A stretch of DNA of 64,000 nt, taken from Actinacidiphila acidipaludis. GTDB lineage: Bacteria; Actinomycetota; Actinomycetes; Streptomycetales; Streptomycetaceae. Positions within the stretch are counted from its first letter, which is position 1. Every line of letters begins with the position of its first letter. Shown piece after piece: positions 15,175 through 25,352 of the stretch. The translations under genes and the position numbers were made by a program. The stretch covers positions 1 to 64,000 of the forward strand of contig NZ_JAINZZ010000016.1 in NCBI RefSeq assembly GCF_019890725.1, read 5' to 3'. Below the pieces are notes generated by a model that saw only the letters and a list, made by a program, of their open reading frames with translations, did no database searches and had not been told where the DNA came from.

Positions 15175-16062
15175 ATGCCGATCACCGAGGTCGAGGGCCA
15201 CCGGTTCAAGATCACCCACCTCGATCGCGTGCTGTGGCCGCTGACGGGCACGACCAAGGCGGAGATGCTCCACTACTACGCGACCGTGGGTGCCGTGCTG
15301 CTGCCACACACCCGCGGACGCCAGGTCAGCTTCGTCCGCACCCCCGACGGGGTGGAGGGCCAGCGGTTCTTCCAGAAGCGCCCACCGGCCGGTACGCCCG
15401 AGTGGGTGACGGTGGTCGAGACCGTCCGCAACAGCGGCGAGACCATGGAACAGGTGCAGGTCAACGACCTGGCCACGCTGATCTGGGCGGGCAACCTCTC
15501 GTGCGTGGAGATCCACACCCACCAGTGGCTCGCGGACGCGCCCGGCACCGCCGACCGGCTGGTGCTGGACCTCGACCCGGGCCCGGGCCGCACCGTCGTG
15601 GACTGCTGCGAGGTCGCGCTGCTGCTGCGCGACCGGCTCGCCGAGGACGGCATCACGAGCTGGGCCAAGACCAGCGGCTCCAAGGGCCTGCACCTGCTCG
15701 CCGGGGTGCGCGGGGCGAGCCCGCGGGCCGCGAGCGACTACGCCCGGGCCGTCGCCCGGGAACTGGAGAGCCGTCATCCCACGACCGTCATCTCCCGGAT
15801 GACCCGGGCGGACCGTACCGGCCGGGTCTTCATCGACTGGTCGCAGAACGCCGCGCGCAAGACCACCGCCGCGCCCTACACCGTCCGGGCGCGGGAGACG
15901 CCGACCGTCTCCGCGCCCGTGTCGTGGCGCGAGGTGGCGGCGGTCCGGCGCCCCGAGCAGCTCACCTTCACCATCGACGACGTGCCCGGCCGGGTCGCCG
16001 CGGACGGCGACCTGATGGCCGGGCTGCTCGATCCCGGCAACGCGGGGACCCTGCCGGGGTGA
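15175..16062 (+). CDS. ligD: LigD-type polymerase (primase-polymerase) domain protein of NHEJ
   Basis: A 295-residue stand-alone polymerase domain of the LigD/AEP family. The metal-binding strand reads LVLDLDPGPG and the substrate-binding motif SGSKGLHL follows. Later come SRMTRADRTGRVFIDW (RMTRADR, VFIDWSQN) and PYTVRARETPTVSAP, which end the domain. It fills gaps and adds nucleotides at ends held by Ku. No ligase or nuclease domain is attached; the ligase must be encoded elsewhere. The ATG has no ribosome-binding site, and the gap to ku is 39 bases, so its mRNA may be leaderless. Confidence 0.93.
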   Translation: MPITEVEGHRFKITHLDRVLWPLTGTTKAEMLHYYATVGAVLLPHTRGRQVSFVRTPDGVEGQRFFQKRPPAGTPEWVTVVETVRNSGETMEQVQVNDLATLIWAGNLSCVEIHTHQWLADAPGTADRLVLDLDPGPGRTVVDCCEVALLLRDRLAEDGITSWAKTSGSKGLHLLAGVRGASPRAASDYARAVARELESRHPTTVISRMTRADRTGRVFIDWSQNAARKTTAAPYTVRARETPTVSAPVSWREVAAVRRPEQLTFTIDDVPGRVAADGDLMAGLLDPGNAGTLPG

Positions 16063-16071
16063 TCACACCGG

Positions 16072-16563
16072 TCAGCTCTGCGCGCCGGCGAGGTGCTCGG
16101 CCAGCTCCTTCTCGTCCTCGTCGTTGAGCGAGGTCTTCAGCAGCGTGCCGCCGTAGGGCTGCATCGCGTCGGCGAACTTGTCCTCGGTGATCTTCGAGGC
16201 CATGATCACCACAGCCGACGAGCCCGGCTTCAGTAGTTCCTGCACCTGGTTGCGGAACTGGTCGTCGATCCCGGACTTGCCCAGCTTGCCGAGCAGCCCG
16301 CCCATCGCCGCGCCCGCGAGCAGGCCGAGCCCCGGCACCAGGAAGAGCAGGCCGAAGACCGTGCCCCACAGGGCGCCGGACGCCGCCGACACGCCGACGA
16401 TCTTGCTGGGGGTGTCCACGTGCTGCTTGCCGTCGGCGTCGACGGACACGATGGCCAGCCCGTTGAGGTTGACCACGTAGTCCTTCTGCAGGTCCTGGAC
16501 CGTGGCGTAGGCGTCCTCGGCGACCTTGGGGTCGTTGTAGCCGATGACGATGAGTTCGGACAT
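16072..16563 (-). CDS. DUF1269 domain membrane-associated protein
   Basis: A 163-residue DUF1269 protein. It begins MSELIVIGYNDPKVAEDA, a typical start for the family. The centre has a glycine/alanine-rich hydrophobic hairpin (about residues 62-95, containing GLLFLVPGLGLLAGAAMGGLLG in two halves) that could insert in a membrane. The end has SSAVVIMASKITEDKF. The function is unknown; members often respond to stress. The gene converges on the ligD polymerase gene with 9 bases between stops. No terminator hairpin fits in that gap. Confidence 0.88.
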   Translation of the reverse strand: MSELIVIGYNDPKVAEDAYATVQDLQKDYVVNLNGLAIVSVDADGKQHVDTPSKIVGVSAASGALWGTVFGLLFLVPGLGLLAGAAMGGLLGKLGKSGIDDQFRNQVQELLKPGSSAVVIMASKITEDKFADAMQPYGGTLLKTSLNDEDEKELAEHLAGAQS

Positions 16564-16627
16564 GGAGGCTGCCTCCTCGTGAGGTGCGCTCAGGGGTGAA
16601 CGACACCAGCACCATATGTCCGAATTG

Positions 16628-17377
16628 TCAGCGGGGCTCTCCGTGCCAGCGCCAGGTGGTCTGCCGCGGACGGCCCGGCAGTTCACCGCGCCCGGTCGCC
16701 CACAGCAGCGTCGGCCACGGCTCCGCACCCTCCAGCGCGTCCGGGAACAGCCGGGCCAGGGCGCGGGCGCACGGACCGGCCGGCGGCTCCCAGGCCAGAC
16801 CCAGGCCGAGCGCCAGGTCGGAGGCGTGGACCAGCGTCTCCACCACACCCATCGCGCCGAACCCCTCGGGGTCCGAGACGCCGAACCCGTGGTGGGCCCG
16901 CACCTCGGGGGAGGAGGTGCGCACCATGGCGACGAGCAGCGCGCCGCACGCGTCCAGCACCTGGAGCAGTCCGGCCGGGCCGGCGTCCCGTTCCGCGAAC
17001 ACGACGTTCGCCGGGCCGCCGTCGGTCGCGCGCCGCCAGACGAACGGCACCTCCCGGGTCTGCGGCGGTCGGCGCGGGCCGATCTGCGCGGCGTAGGCGA
17101 ACAGGTCGTCGGCCAGGTGCTCGGCCGTCTCCCAGCACGTCCACTCCAGCGGACCGGCCGTGCGGTCCCAGGCGTCGTCCGGCGCCGCGCGCAGCATGGT
17201 GAGGCAGGACTGGACGGCGAGGTCGACGTCGTCGGCGGTGACGGGTCCTGGCACGGTCCCGGGTTCGCCGCCGGGCAAGGTCCCGGGCACGGTTCCGGGC
17301 ACACTGCCGGGTCCGTCGTCGGGGCTGGGCACGGTGGCGGCGGGCGTGTCGGCGGATCGGTCCGATGATCGTGTCAC
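16628..17377 (-). CDS. DinB/MDMPI-type (mycothiol-dependent maleylpyruvate isomerase N-terminal) protein
   Basis: About 249 residues. The four-helix metal-binding domain starts near residue 55: DLAVQSCLTML, then DRTAGPLEWTCWETAEHLADDL with the first His, and later GVVETLVHASDLALGLGL with a further His. These match the MDMPI/DinB-2 group, which uses a His triad for a divalent metal. The N-terminus has a low-complexity run of PGTVPG-type repeats not seen in the family. Start codons GTG at 17377 or 17386 are both possible. Translation may be coupled to the upstream DUF779 gene, whose stop is 23 bases away. The substrate is unknown. Confidence 0.75.
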   Translation of the reverse strand: MTRSSDRSADTPAATVPSPDDGPGSVPGTVPGTLPGGEPGTVPGPVTADDVDLAVQSCLTMLRAAPDDAWDRTAGPLEWTCWETAEHLADDLFAYAAQIGPRRPPQTREVPFVWRRATDGGPANVVFAERDAGPAGLLQVLDACGALLVAMVRTSSPEVRAHHGFGVSDPEGFGAMGVVETLVHASDLALGLGLAWEPPAGPCARALARLFPDALEGAEPWPTLLWATGRGELPGRPRQTTWRWHGEPR

Positions 17378-17399
17378 GCCCCGCACGCTACCGTGCCGG

Positions 17400-17827
17400 T
17401 CATCCCTCCTCCGCCAGGTTTTCGCCGGTCGGCGGGGGCGGTTCGGCGTCCAGCAGCGCCAGTTCGGCGTCCGTGAACAGCCGGGAGCGCAGCAGGAACC
17501 GCACCCCCTCGGGCGCCTCCAGCGAGAAGCCGCTGCCACGGCCCGGCACGACGTCGACGGTCAGGTACGTGTGGCGCCAGTAGGTGTACTGGTTGGCGCT
17601 CATCCAGAACGGGACGTCCCCGGCGACCCGGCCGAGCAGCACGTCCGCGCCGCCGACGCGGAACTCGCCGCGCGGGTAGCACATCGGTGAGCTGCCGTCG
17701 CAGCAGCCGCCCGACTGATGGAACATCAGCGGGCCGTGCCGGTCGGCGAGCCGGCCCAGCAGGGTCTCCGCGGCCGGGGAGAGACCGACGCGGGGCAGTG
17801 GTCCTGGCGTGCCGCCGGGGGTGGTCA

Positions 17828-17828
<1 letters not shown>
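17400..17828 (-). CDS. DUF779 protein, aldehyde dehydrogenase partner
   Basis: A 142-residue DUF779 protein with the conserved QSGGCCDGSSPMCYP motif near residue 40 and VDVVPGRGSGFSLE later. The clustered cysteines may bind a metal or redox centre. Genes of this family are commonly next to NAD-dependent aldehyde dehydrogenases and are thought to assist them. Here its ATG overlaps the stop of the aldehyde dehydrogenase by the four bases ATGA, giving a tight two-gene operon. The biochemical role is not established. Confidence 0.9.
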
Positions 17829-19345
<1,517 letters not shown>

Positions 19346-19479
19346 GGCGGAGCTCCTGGGAAGACGCGGGAAGCGGATCGGATCGGGGGAGCGGGACGGC
19401 GGGACGCGGCTCACTCTGGCCGCCGAAGGTTGGCGAAAGGTTGGCGCGGCCGGAACCCCGGCGCGGCCGGGCGCCCGGA

Positions 19480-20721
19480 TCAGCCGCGCAGGGCCGCCCG
19501 CAGGCGGCTCGCGGCGATGCCGCGGCGGGCGTCGCGCGGCCCCATCAGCCGCAGCGCGTGCTCGTGCACCTCCGCGTCGAACGGCGCGCGTTCGCCGTAG
19601 CGCAGGGCGTGTTCGGGCCTGGTCGCGGCCAGCACCGCCTCGCGGACCACCACCTCCAGGTGGGCGCGCCAGGCGACCACGCCCGGCGCCTCCGACAGCG
19701 GCAGCAGCGGACCGCGGTACTCCTCGACCGCGGCCGCCGTGTCACCGCGCTCCAGGGCCCGCAGCACCCGGACCGCGTCGCACTCCACCGGCACCGTCAG
19801 CGCGTACCGGCGGGTGGTGACCGCGCCGTCCAGGGCCCGCCGCAGGTGGGAGAGTTCGGCCTTGAACGTGGACGCCGACACGGGCCGGTCGCCGTACAGC
19901 AGGTCCCGCAGCCGCTCGGGGCTGAACCCCCCGGGCTCCAGCGCCAGCAGGGTCAGGATCTCCACCTGGCGCGGCGGCAGGTGCAGCGGCTGACCGCCGC
20001 TGCCGACCAGGGACGACCCCAGGCAGGACAGCGTCACCCCGTCCGGCGCGGCGTCCTGCCGCCGCTCGGGCAGGGTGTCCCGCAGTCCCGCCTCGATCGC
20101 CGAGGTCAGCCCGCGTACGGTCGGCAGCGCCAGCGGGTGCGAGCGGTCCCAGGTGGTGGACAGGTCCAGCACGCCGAGCACCCGGCCGTCGGGGCCGTGG
20201 ATCGGGGCGCAGTAGCAGACCCAGCCGTGCAGCGCCGCGACCAGGTGCTCGGCGGAGAACACGGTGCTGGGCCGGCCGGTGCGCAGGGCCAGCGACAGCG
20301 CGTTCGTGCCCATGGCGCCCTCGTCCCAGCGGCCGCCGGGCGCGAAGTTGACCCGTTCCGCGCGGCGGCGCATCACCTGGCCGCCGCAGGTCCACAGGAT
20401 GGTGCCGGTCTCGTCGGTCACGGCGGCCACGAAGCCGGCGTCCTCGGCGATGTCGCGCAGCTCGGCGGCCATCCTCGTCACCGGGCCGCGCAGCGGGGAG
20501 CCCTCCCAGCGGGCGTCGGCGGCGCCGGGCGGCGCACTGCGCACCCGCGGGTCGACGGTGGCCACCGACCGGGCCCAGGACTCGCTGACCTCCGAGCGGA
20601 CAGCCTGGCCGGCGGGAGCGGTGCGGTCGGCGGCCGCCAGCAACTGCGGCACCCGGCGTGCCCACTCGTGCTCCAGCGCCGTCCTGCGCTCCCGGAGCGC
20701 ACCCTTCTCTGCCATGGTCAT
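19480..20721 (-). CDS. GAF-domain transcriptional regulator, AcoR-like without the AAA+ domain
   Basis: A 413-residue regulator. Residues about 40-215 form the sensor typical of AcoR: SESWARS, then [33 protein letters not shown] (seen as [11 protein letters not shown]) and [17 protein letters not shown]. The C-terminal third has an unusual winged-helix-like part ([24 protein letters not shown]), typical of the actinobacterial branch that has lost the sigma-54 AAA+ domain. It probably activates the aldehyde dehydrogenase/DUF779 genes downstream on the same strand. Starts at ATG 20721 or 20715 are both possible; neither has a strong ribosome-binding site. Confidence 0.82.
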   Translation of the reverse strand: MTMAEKGALRERRTALEHEWARRVPQLLAAADRTAPAGQAVRSEVSESWARSVATVDPRVRSAPPGAADARWEGSPLRGPVTRMAAELRDIAEDAGFVAAVTDETGTILWTCGGQVMRRRAERVNFAPGGRWDEGAMGTNALSLALRTGRPSTVFSAEHLVAALHGWVCYCAPIHGPDGRVLGVLDLSTTWDRSHPLALPTVRGLTSAIEAGLRDTLPERRQDAAPDGVTLSCLGSSLVGSGGQPLHLPPRQVEILTLLALEPGGFSPERLRDLLYGDRPVSASTFKAELSHLRRALDGAVTTRRYALTVPVECDAVRVLRALERGDTAAAVEEYRGPLLPLSEAPGVVAWRAHLEVVVREAVLAATRPEHALRYGERAPFDAEVHEHALRLMGPRDARRGIAASRLRAALRG

Positions 20722-20899
20722 CCCGACTTCGTCGTCGTTCGACGCACGCCTCGTGCGGCCGCGACCCGGGCGGGCGGGCCCGGGTGCTCACTGATGTCCC
20801 ATTGAAGGCGCACCACGCCGGAACGTCGACCCCTGCGGACGACCTCGCTGGACCGGGACGCCCTCGCCCGCCGCCGCCCGCCCCCCCCGCTTCTCGGGG

Positions 20900-21517
20900 T
20901 CAGACGCTCGCCAGCAGCCCCTCGAGCGGAGCCGGGGTCCGCCCGGGGGCCAGGGCCTCCACCAGCAGCCGTCCGTAACGGATCTTGCGGCCCTTCTTCG
21001 TGCCGAGGAACCGCCGCAACTGCTGCTGCCGGAGCCGCCCGTGCTGGGCGGGCTGCTGGACGAAGGTCTCCCACGCGCGGATGTCGCCCTCGGCGCGGAT
21101 GATCTCCTCGACCCGGTCGGGGCCCAGCGCGCGGATGAGCTCGTCCTCCAGGTCGGACACGCAGACGAAGACGCCGGGCCCGGCCACCCGCGCGCCGGCC
21201 AGGCCGCGGTCGTAGAAGCGCTGCTCGCGCTCGTCGCACAGTCCCGCCAGCCGCAGCCCCAGGCCGGCGGGCCCGAGGATCCCGGCGTAGCGCCCGACGC
21301 TCATGGCGCCGCCCATCGCGAGGACGCACACGCCCTCGGCGGCCAGGTCCCGGTCCCGTCCGGCGGTCAGCGCCTCGACGGCCGCCAGGTCGCTCGGCCC
21401 CTCCAGCAGCACGGCTGTGCGCACCCCGAGCTCACCGGCCAGTTCACTCGCCGTCCCGCCGGAGCCGCCGGCCGCCCAGGCGGTGATCTCGTCCCGGAAC
21501 GCGCGCATGTCCGCCAT
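20900..21517 (-). CDS. TOPRIM-domain protein, OLD-family nuclease-like
   Basis: About 205 residues with a TOPRIM fold. An early strand VLLEGPSDLAAVEAL carries the conserved Glu, VLAMGGAMSVGRY follows, and LAGLCDEREQ holds the acidic D-x-E pair. No ATPase domain is attached, so this is a stand-alone TOPRIM protein like those annotated as ATP-dependent endonuclease of the OLD family. The C-terminus (GTKKGRKIRYGRLLVEALAPG) resembles the small helical end of that group. The ATG at 21517 is preferred to 21532. The function is unknown; DNA processing is inferred. Confidence 0.75.
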   Translation of the reverse strand: MADMRAFRDEITAWAAGGSGGTASELAGELGVRTAVLLEGPSDLAAVEALTAGRDRDLAAEGVCVLAMGGAMSVGRYAGILGPAGLGLRLAGLCDEREQRFYDRGLAGARVAGPGVFVCVSDLEDELIRALGPDRVEEIIRAEGDIRAWETFVQQPAQHGRLRQQQLRRFLGTKKGRKIRYGRLLVEALAPGRTPAPLEGLLASV

Positions 21518-21557
21518 GGGGCGAGTCTGCACCGTCCCCGGGAACGGAGCACGGGAA

Positions 21558-22709
21558 TTACGCGGGGGCGAACAGCCGCTGGGCGGCGACGGCCGCGCCG
21601 CCGCGGGCCCAGGCCTCGAACGGCAGCGGCCGCACCACGATGTCGCAGTCCGCGGCGGCGCCGAACGCCTGGGCGGCGAAGGTCTGCCGGATCTGGTCGG
21701 CGAACAGGTCGTAGGAGGCCACCCCCTCCCCGGAGATGACGATCCGCTCCGGGCCGATCAGGTTCGCCACCGAGGCCAGGGCGAGGCCCAGCGCGTGGCC
21801 GGCCCGGGAGAACACCGCCCGCACCTCGGGGTGGCCGCCGTGCGCGAGGCGGACCGCCTCCTCGGTCGTGAGCCCGGGGTCGCCGGCCGCCTGCCGGGCC
21901 TGCTCGGTGATCGCGGGTGTCGAGGCGACCGCCTCGACACAGCCGGTGTTGCCGCAGGTGCACACCCGGTCGCTGCCGCCGACCGGCAGATGCCCGACCT
22001 CGCCGGCCACGCCGTGCGCGCCGGACACCACCCGGCCGCCGATGGACAGCCCCGCGCCGATGCCGGCGCCGACGGTGACCAGGGCGAACGACGACAGACC
22101 CACCCCCGCCCCGAACCACTGCTCGGCGACGGTCAGCGCCCGCACGTCGTTCTCGATGACCGTCGGGGTGCCGGTCGCGGCCTCCACGAGCTGGGCGAGC
22201 GGGACCCGCCGCCAGTTGAGGAACGGCGTGTACTGCACGGTGCCGGTCGCGCCGTCGACGTCGCCTGAGATGGTCACCCCGATGCTGTGGACGGGACCGT
22301 GCTCGGTGCGGCCCGCCTCCGCGCACAGTTCGGCCACCAGCCGGGCGATGGCCTGTACGACGGTGCCGACGTCCCGGGTGCCGAGGGCGGCCCTGCGGGT
22401 CGCCAGCGGCTGCGCGGTGAGGTCGGCGAGGCAGCCGATGAGCTCGTCACCGGTGACCTTGACGCCCGCGAAGCACGCCCGCTCCGGCCGCACCGCCACC
22501 AGCGTGGCGGGGCGGCCGTTGAGGCGCTCGCCGGCCGGCCGGCCGAGCTCGGTGATCCAGCCGTCGGCCAGCAGGGGAGTGGCCACCTTGGTGACCGCGC
22601 CCGCCGACAGGCCGGTCCGCCGTCCCACCTCGGCGCGGGTCAACGGGCCCTGGGAGAGCAGGGTCTGGAAGACCAGGGCGGCGGCGGGTGGCTGGTCGGC
22701 GAGCGTCAT
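21558..22709 (-). CDS. ROK family repressor of the glycan-utilisation operon
   Basis: A 383-residue ROK regulator with an N-terminal winged helix (residues 12-62, RAEVGRRTGLSAGAVTKVATPLLADGW in parts) and a full ROK sugar-binding domain: VTVGAGIGAGLSIGG, GEVGHLPV, the zinc motif CTCGNTGCVE, and the sugar-site VIENDVRALTVAEQW. It is divergent from the GH27 gene at 23106, and the 396-base gap between them holds a promoter and repeats. It therefore probably represses the glycan operon until a breakdown product binds. A 13-base imperfect palindrome lies 15-27 bases upstream of its start and may be its own operator. Confidence 0.92.
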   Translation of the reverse strand: MTLADQPPAAALVFQTLLSQGPLTRAEVGRRTGLSAGAVTKVATPLLADGWITELGRPAGERLNGRPATLVAVRPERACFAGVKVTGDELIGCLADLTAQPLATRRAALGTRDVGTVVQAIARLVAELCAEAGRTEHGPVHSIGVTISGDVDGATGTVQYTPFLNWRRVPLAQLVEAATGTPTVIENDVRALTVAEQWFGAGVGLSSFALVTVGAGIGAGLSIGGRVVSGAHGVAGEVGHLPVGGSDRVCTCGNTGCVEAVASTPAITEQARQAAGDPGLTTEEAVRLAHGGHPEVRAVFSRAGHALGLALASVANLIGPERIVISGEGVASYDLFADQIRQTFAAQAFGAAADCDIVVRPLPFEAWARGGAAVAAQRLFAPA

Positions 22710-22723
22710 GCGGGCACCCTACA

Positions 22724-22736
22724 TTTCCAAGAGAAA
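22724..22736. promoter_or_regulatory. Candidate ROK operator
   Basis: TTTCCAAGAGAAA has the form TTTC-N5-GAAA, the usual shape of a ROK operator, and sits directly upstream of the repressor gene. A related TTTTTCCC and GGAAGGAAACC pair lies near the divergent promoter at 22849-22883. Confidence 0.4.
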
Positions 22737-22864
22737 GTAAGGAAGGCGTAGAGGGCGTCGCCATCACGTGTGAGGATCCCATGTATCTGCGGCGATTGAC
22801 GCGACATGGGGGATTCATACCGAGTTTCAGTGCATCAGACATCGGATTTTTCCCGCTGACTATG

Positions 22865-22894
22865 TTGACGCTGGAAGGAAACCCTGGCTACATT
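22865..22894 (+). promoter_or_regulatory. Predicted promoter of the GH27-led glycan operon
   Basis: TTGACG (22865-22870) and TACATT (22889-22894) are 18 bases apart. GGAAGGAAACC sits between them, a likely place for repressor binding. The transcript would have about 200 bases of 5' UTR before the GH27 start. The rest of the 22710-23105 gap shows no gene. Confidence 0.55.
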
Positions 22895-23105
22895 CGCCGC
22901 ACTCCGCGTCGGGCGGAAGGACCGGCTCCCCCTGTGGGACCCGGCCGGACCCTCCCGCCGGCCGCGGTGACCTCCCCTCGGTGGTGCTCCGGGACGACCA
23001 CCACCGAGGGAGCCCTCTTCATTCCTCAGGCGGCTGACCGTGCGCGGACGCCGCCGGGCCCGACAGGTCCGGCCGCACTGCTCCGCGCCGAGATGGAGAA
23101 CACCC

Positions 23106-25223
23106 ATGGCTCGTCCGGCACGACCCGCAGGATCCGTACGACGCAGAAACCCGCTGTCCGGTGGGCGTGGCGCCCGCGCGGTGCCCGTCCTCGCCGTGAC
23201 GGCGCTCGCGGCCGCGCTCGCCGTGCCCGCCGCGGCGGCGTCGGCCGCTCCGGCGGCGAAGACGCCCACGGCGTCCGCGCCTTCGCAGGCGGCCCCCGCC
23301 CTGGCCGACAAGCCGTACATGGGCTGGAGCAGTTGGAGTCTGGAGTCGACCAACTTCCCCGGCTACGGCGGCGAGAACTGGCTCACCGAGGACCACGTGC
23401 TCCAGCAGGCGGACGTGGTCGCGTCGAAGCTGAAGTCCCACGGCTACGACTACGTCAACGTCGACGCCGGCTGGAACGTCGACAACGGCCACAACGTGTC
23501 CGACGCCTACGCCCGGCCGACCGCGGACCTCAAGAAGTTCCCGCACGGCATGAAGTACCTGGGCGACCAACTGCACGCCAAGGGGCTGAAGTTCGGCGTC
23601 TACCTGGCCGTCGGCCTCTACCAGGACTACTACAACGACGGCAGGACGCCGATCTGGAACGCCCCGGGCTGCACCACCAAGGACATCGTCTACCCCGACC
23701 TGCGCAAGACCAGCGGCTGGGACGACGTCTCCTACCAGCTGGACTTCGCCAGCCCGTGCACCACCAAGTACATCCAGTCCGAGGCGGACGAACTCGCCTC
23801 CTGGGGTGTGGACTTCCTCAAGATCGACGGTGTCGGCCCGGGCTCCAACCAGGGTGACGCGGCGCACGACAACACCCAGGACATCAAGACCTGGCACACC
23901 GCGCTGCAGAACACCGGCCGCCCGATCCAGTTCGTGCTGTCCTGGTCGCTCAGCCACAACAAGGCCGACGTCTGGAAGGCCAACTCCAACGGCTGGCGCG
24001 TCGACACCGACGTCGAGTGCTACTGCAGCACGCTGGCGACCTGGAACAACTCGGTCAAGGAGCGCTGGAACGACGTCGTTCCGTGGATCGACGACGCCGG
24101 CCCCGGCCACTGGAACAACCTCGACTCGCTGGACGTCGGCGTCGGCCCGATGGACGGCCTGACCGACGCCGAGCGCCAGAGCTACGCCACGTTCTGGGCG
24201 ATCGAGGCCGCGCCGCTGTACGCCGGTGACGACCTGACCAAGCTGGACAAGTACGGCCTGTCGCTGCTCACCAACGACGAGGTCATCGCCGTCGACCAGG
24301 CCGGCAACCCGGCGCGCCCGGTCAGCCAGGCCACCGACCAGCAGGTCTGGTACGCCCGCAACACCGACGGCAGTTACACCGTCGCGCTGTTCAACATGGG
24401 CGCGGGCTACAACGACGTCACCGCGGACTTCTCCGACCTGGGCATCACCGGCAAGGCGTCGGTGCGCGACCTGTGGACCCACAAGAGCCTCGGCTCGGTC
24501 AGCGGCAGCTTCGGCGCCAGCCTCGCGCCGCACGGCTCCCAGCTCCTGCGGATCACCCCCAACAAGACGAGCGGCCCGGGCGTTCCGCTGAACGTGCACG
24601 CCACCGGCGACACCGCGGGCAGCGTCTCGCTGTCCTGGTTGCCGGTGAACTCCGGTACGGCCACCACCGGTTACGACGTCTACGCCAACGGCACCCGCGT
24701 CGCGGGCACCACCGGCAGCGCGGTGACCGTGACCGGGCTCTCCCCGGCCACCGGCTACTCCCTCACCGTCGTCGCCCACGACGCCAAGGGCCGGACGTCC
24801 GCGCCCAGCAAGGCCGTTGCGGTGACCACCCCGGCCGCCGGCGGTCCCACCGCCTACGAGGCCGAGGCCCCGGGCAACACCCTGGCCGGCAGTGCCAGCG
24901 TCAACGACTGCTCTGCCTGCTCGGGGGGCAAGAAGGTCGGCAACCTCGGCGGCAGCTCCTCGGTGACCGTCAACGGCGTCAGCGCGCCGAAGGACGGCAC
25001 CTACCTGATGAAGCTGGACTACGTGGACGGCTCCTCCGGCCGCACCGTGGTCGTCACCGTCAACGGCACCGCGATCCAGGTGCCGCTGCCCGGCAGCAAC
25101 GACAACGACTGGGGGACACCGCAGTCGCTGATCGTGCCGGTCCCGCTCAAGGCCGGGGCCAACAGCATCGCGTTCGGCAACCCGTCGGACTACGTGTCCG
25201 ACATCGACCGGATCACCGTCTGA
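23106..25223 (+). CDS. Secreted GH27 glycoside hydrolase with FN3 and CBM35-like domains
   Basis: A 705-residue exported enzyme. An Arg-rich N-terminus and hydrophobic core to about residue 50 (ALAAALAVPAAAASA) form a signal peptide. The GH27 barrel begins at PYMGWSSWSLES. The nucleophile is D241 in DFLKIDG, and the acid/base is D300 or D302 in WRVDTDVE. A fibronectin type III domain (about 495-580) and a C-terminal carbohydrate-binding domain of CBM35 type (from AYEAEAPGNTL) follow. GH27 covers alpha-galactosidases and beta-L-arabinopyranosidases; the nucleophile strand differs from the YLKYDNC of the GH27 at 51256, so another specificity is possible. A terminator-like hairpin follows the gene. 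Confidence 0.92.
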   Translation: MARPARPAGSVRRRNPLSGGRGARAVPVLAVTALAAALAVPAAAASAAPAAKTPTASAPSQAAPALADKPYMGWSSWSLESTNFPGYGGENWLTEDHVLQQADVVASKLKSHGYDYVNVDAGWNVDNGHNVSDAYARPTADLKKFPHGMKYLGDQLHAKGLKFGVYLAVGLYQDYYNDGRTPIWNAPGCTTKDIVYPDLRKTSGWDDVSYQLDFASPCTTKYIQSEADELASWGVDFLKIDGVGPGSNQGDAAHDNTQDIKTWHTALQNTGRPIQFVLSWSLSHNKADVWKANSNGWRVDTDVECYCSTLATWNNSVKERWNDVVPWIDDAGPGHWNNLDSLDVGVGPMDGLTDAERQSYATFWAIEAAPLYAGDDLTKLDKYGLSLLTNDEVIAVDQAGNPARPVSQATDQQVWYARNTDGSYTVALFNMGAGYNDVTADFSDLGITGKASVRDLWTHKSLGSVSGSFGASLAPHGSQLLRITPNKTSGPGVPLNVHATGDTAGSVSLSWLPVNSGTATTGYDVYANGTRVAGTTGSAVTVTGLSPATGYSLTVVAHDAKGRTSAPSKAVAVTTPAAGGPTAYEAEAPGNTLAGSASVNDCSACSGGKKVGNLGGSSSVTVNGVSAPKDGTYLMKLDYVDGSSGRTVVVTVNGTAIQVPLPGSNDNDWGTPQSLIVPVPLKAGANSIAFGNPSDYVSDIDRITV

Positions 25224-25226
25224 CCC

Positions 25227-25263
25227 GCGGACCGGGCCGCACCTTGTCCGCGGCCCGGTCCGC
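25227..25263 (+). terminator. Hairpin after the GH27 gene
   Basis: Perfect 14-base arms (25227-25240 and 25250-25263) enclose a 9-base loop, four bases past the GH27 stop. It may end part of the transcription so that the secreted enzyme is made in larger amounts than the transporter, or stabilise the GH27 mRNA. Confidence 0.6.
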
Positions 25264-25352
25264 GCTCGTGATCCCCGCCCGTGCCGACCCGGGCACCTCC
25301 CGGATCCCCCGCGAGCCCGGATCCCGTACCACCCAACGCAAAGGAGAGTGCC

